Positions 13,617-14,278 of a DNA stretch of 14,278 nt are shown in pieces; positions within the stretch are counted from its first letter, which is position 1, and every line of letters begins with the position of its first letter. The notes beneath the pieces are model-generated. The model ran no database searches, was not told the DNA's origin, and was given only the letters and a program-made list of their open reading frames with translations. The stretch spans positions 1 through 14,278 of the forward strand of contig PXOY01000046.1 in assembly GCA_003021915.1 (NCBI GenBank), in the 5' to 3' direction. A program made the position numbers and the translations under genes. Source of the stretch: Parcubacteria group bacterium SW_4_49_11 (lineage in GTDB: Bacteria; Patescibacteriota; Minisyncoccia; SW-4-49-11).

Positions 13617-14278
13617 ATGAAACATAAAAAATTCGGCTTTACTTTACTCGAAATTTTACTGGTGGTGGCGGCCGTTGGCATTTTGGCCGCGATTGTAATT
13701 GTGGCCATTAACCCTAACGAGCAGCTGGCCAAAGTACGTGATACTGAGCGGCAAAGCGAGGTTGATACGCTCCATGATGCAATCCGGCAGTACAACATAG
13801 ACAACGACGGAGAGTGGCCGAGCGAAGTTGCAAGCATGAGCGCCAACAGCGCCGAAGAAATCTGTGCCGACGGCGTGAGTGACAGCAGCTGCATTAACTT
13901 AACCGATGACTTAAGCCCTGAGTACGTGGCCGCAATTCCCGAAGATCCGCAAGCGGACGGAACGGGGAGTGAATATGTGGTGTCCAAGCAAAATGATAGG
14001 GTGCGAGTGAGTGCCAATCAAGTGGAAGCGTCCGAGGACGTAATTGCGGCGGGGTATACGTCTGATTACGTGTTGGATAAATATCCGTTTGCCGCGGTGG
14101 CGTACAGTGTGCGGCGCTTGCGCGCGGGCTACGCCGGACCGGCAATAACTGTGCGTAACGCCTTAGATGATTCGACGCAAAAAATTGAATTTGACGAGAA
14201 CGGCGCGTTGGACACGCAAACAATCAACAGCTTTTGCGGGAGCAACAACTGTTATATAGAAACCTGGCACGACCAGAG
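13617..14278 (+). CDS. Type IV pilin-like protein fused to arabinofuranosidase-B-like domain (3' end outside window)
   Basis: The frame stays open from the ATG at 13617 to the right edge (220 codons). The N-terminus is a class III signal: 'MKHKKFG' then 'FTLLEILLVVAAVGILAAIV', with predicted cleavage after G7 and the conserved glutamate at E12 (position 5 after cleavage). A pseudopilin-like part follows, with 'RDTERQSEVDTLHDAIRQYN' and 'LSPEYVAAIPEDPQADGTGS'. From about residue 155 the sequence changes character: 'FAAVAYSVRRLRAGYAGPAI', 'DSTQKIEFDENGALDT' and 'FCGSNNCYIETWHDQ' resemble the beginning of the arabinofuranosidase-B (GH54) catalytic domain, including the cysteine pair C207 and C212. 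The family's catalytic residues lie further on, outside the window, so activity cannot be judged. It is probably a surface-exposed pilin or pseudopilin with a carbohydrate-binding or hydrolytic head. No Shine-Dalgarno site; the ATG is preceded by T. Confidence 0.8.
   Translation, partial: MKHKKFGFTLLEILLVVAAVGILAAIVIVAINPNEQLAKVRDTERQSEVDTLHDAIRQYNIDNDGEWPSEVASMSANSAEEICADGVSDSSCINLTDDLSPEYVAAIPEDPQADGTGSEYVVSKQNDRVRVSANQVEASEDVIAAGYTSDYVLDKYPFAAVAYSVRRLRAGYAGPAITVRNALDDSTQKIEFDENGALDTQTINSFCGSNNCYIETWHDQ

Overview
The window reads as chromosomal DNA from a member of the Candidate Phyla Radiation (Patescibacteria). The evidence is a DUF4012-type protein, a complete tuf-S10-spc ribosomal cluster that lacks rpmD (uL30), a short HPF, a pilin fused to a concanavalin-like domain, and gene starts almost without Shine-Dalgarno sequences. 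TGA acts as an ordinary stop, and no ribosomal protein is interrupted by TGA, so the recoded TGA=Gly code of Absconditabacteria/Gracilibacteria does not apply. No lineage below the CPR level can be assigned from this sequence. Every supported gene is on the + strand.

Layout. (1) 3-920: the 3' part of a DUF4012 protein, running in from the left edge. (2) 941-2030: a short ribosome hibernation factor (hpf) followed one base later by a PrsW-family intramembrane protease. (3) 2014-2128: a good sigma70-like promoter overlapping the end of prsW, and a leader with a 7-bp hairpin. (4) 2129-13246: tuf, rpsJ, rplC, rplD, rplW, rplB, rpsS, rplV, rpsC, rplP, rpmC, rpsQ, rplN, rplX, rplE, rpsN, rpsH, rplF, rplR, rpsE, rplO, secY in canonical order with very short gaps and one 32-nt overlap. 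(5) 13247-13616: a 370-bp gap holding a 7-bp-period repeat array that changes consensus as it proceeds, then a hairpin-rich stretch with degenerate repeats. (6) 13617 to the right edge: a type IV pilin-like protein whose downstream part resembles the start of the arabinofuranosidase-B (GH54) catalytic domain.

The central block makes EF-Tu, most of the early-assembling ribosomal proteins and the SecY channel, probably as one long transcript from the promoter before tuf. A second, near-consensus promoter sits exactly at the rplP/rpmC junction, where the S10 unit would pass into the second half of the cluster. The same site truncates L16: its stop codon lies inside the -35 box and about 20 to 25 usual C-terminal residues are missing.

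Most notable observations: 24 of 25 start codons in the window have T immediately before ATG; L16 is shortened and carries Pro where other bacteria have the conserved Arg81; the heptamer array runs 15 units in unbroken phase; and the terminal gene appears to be a pilin/GH54-like fusion.
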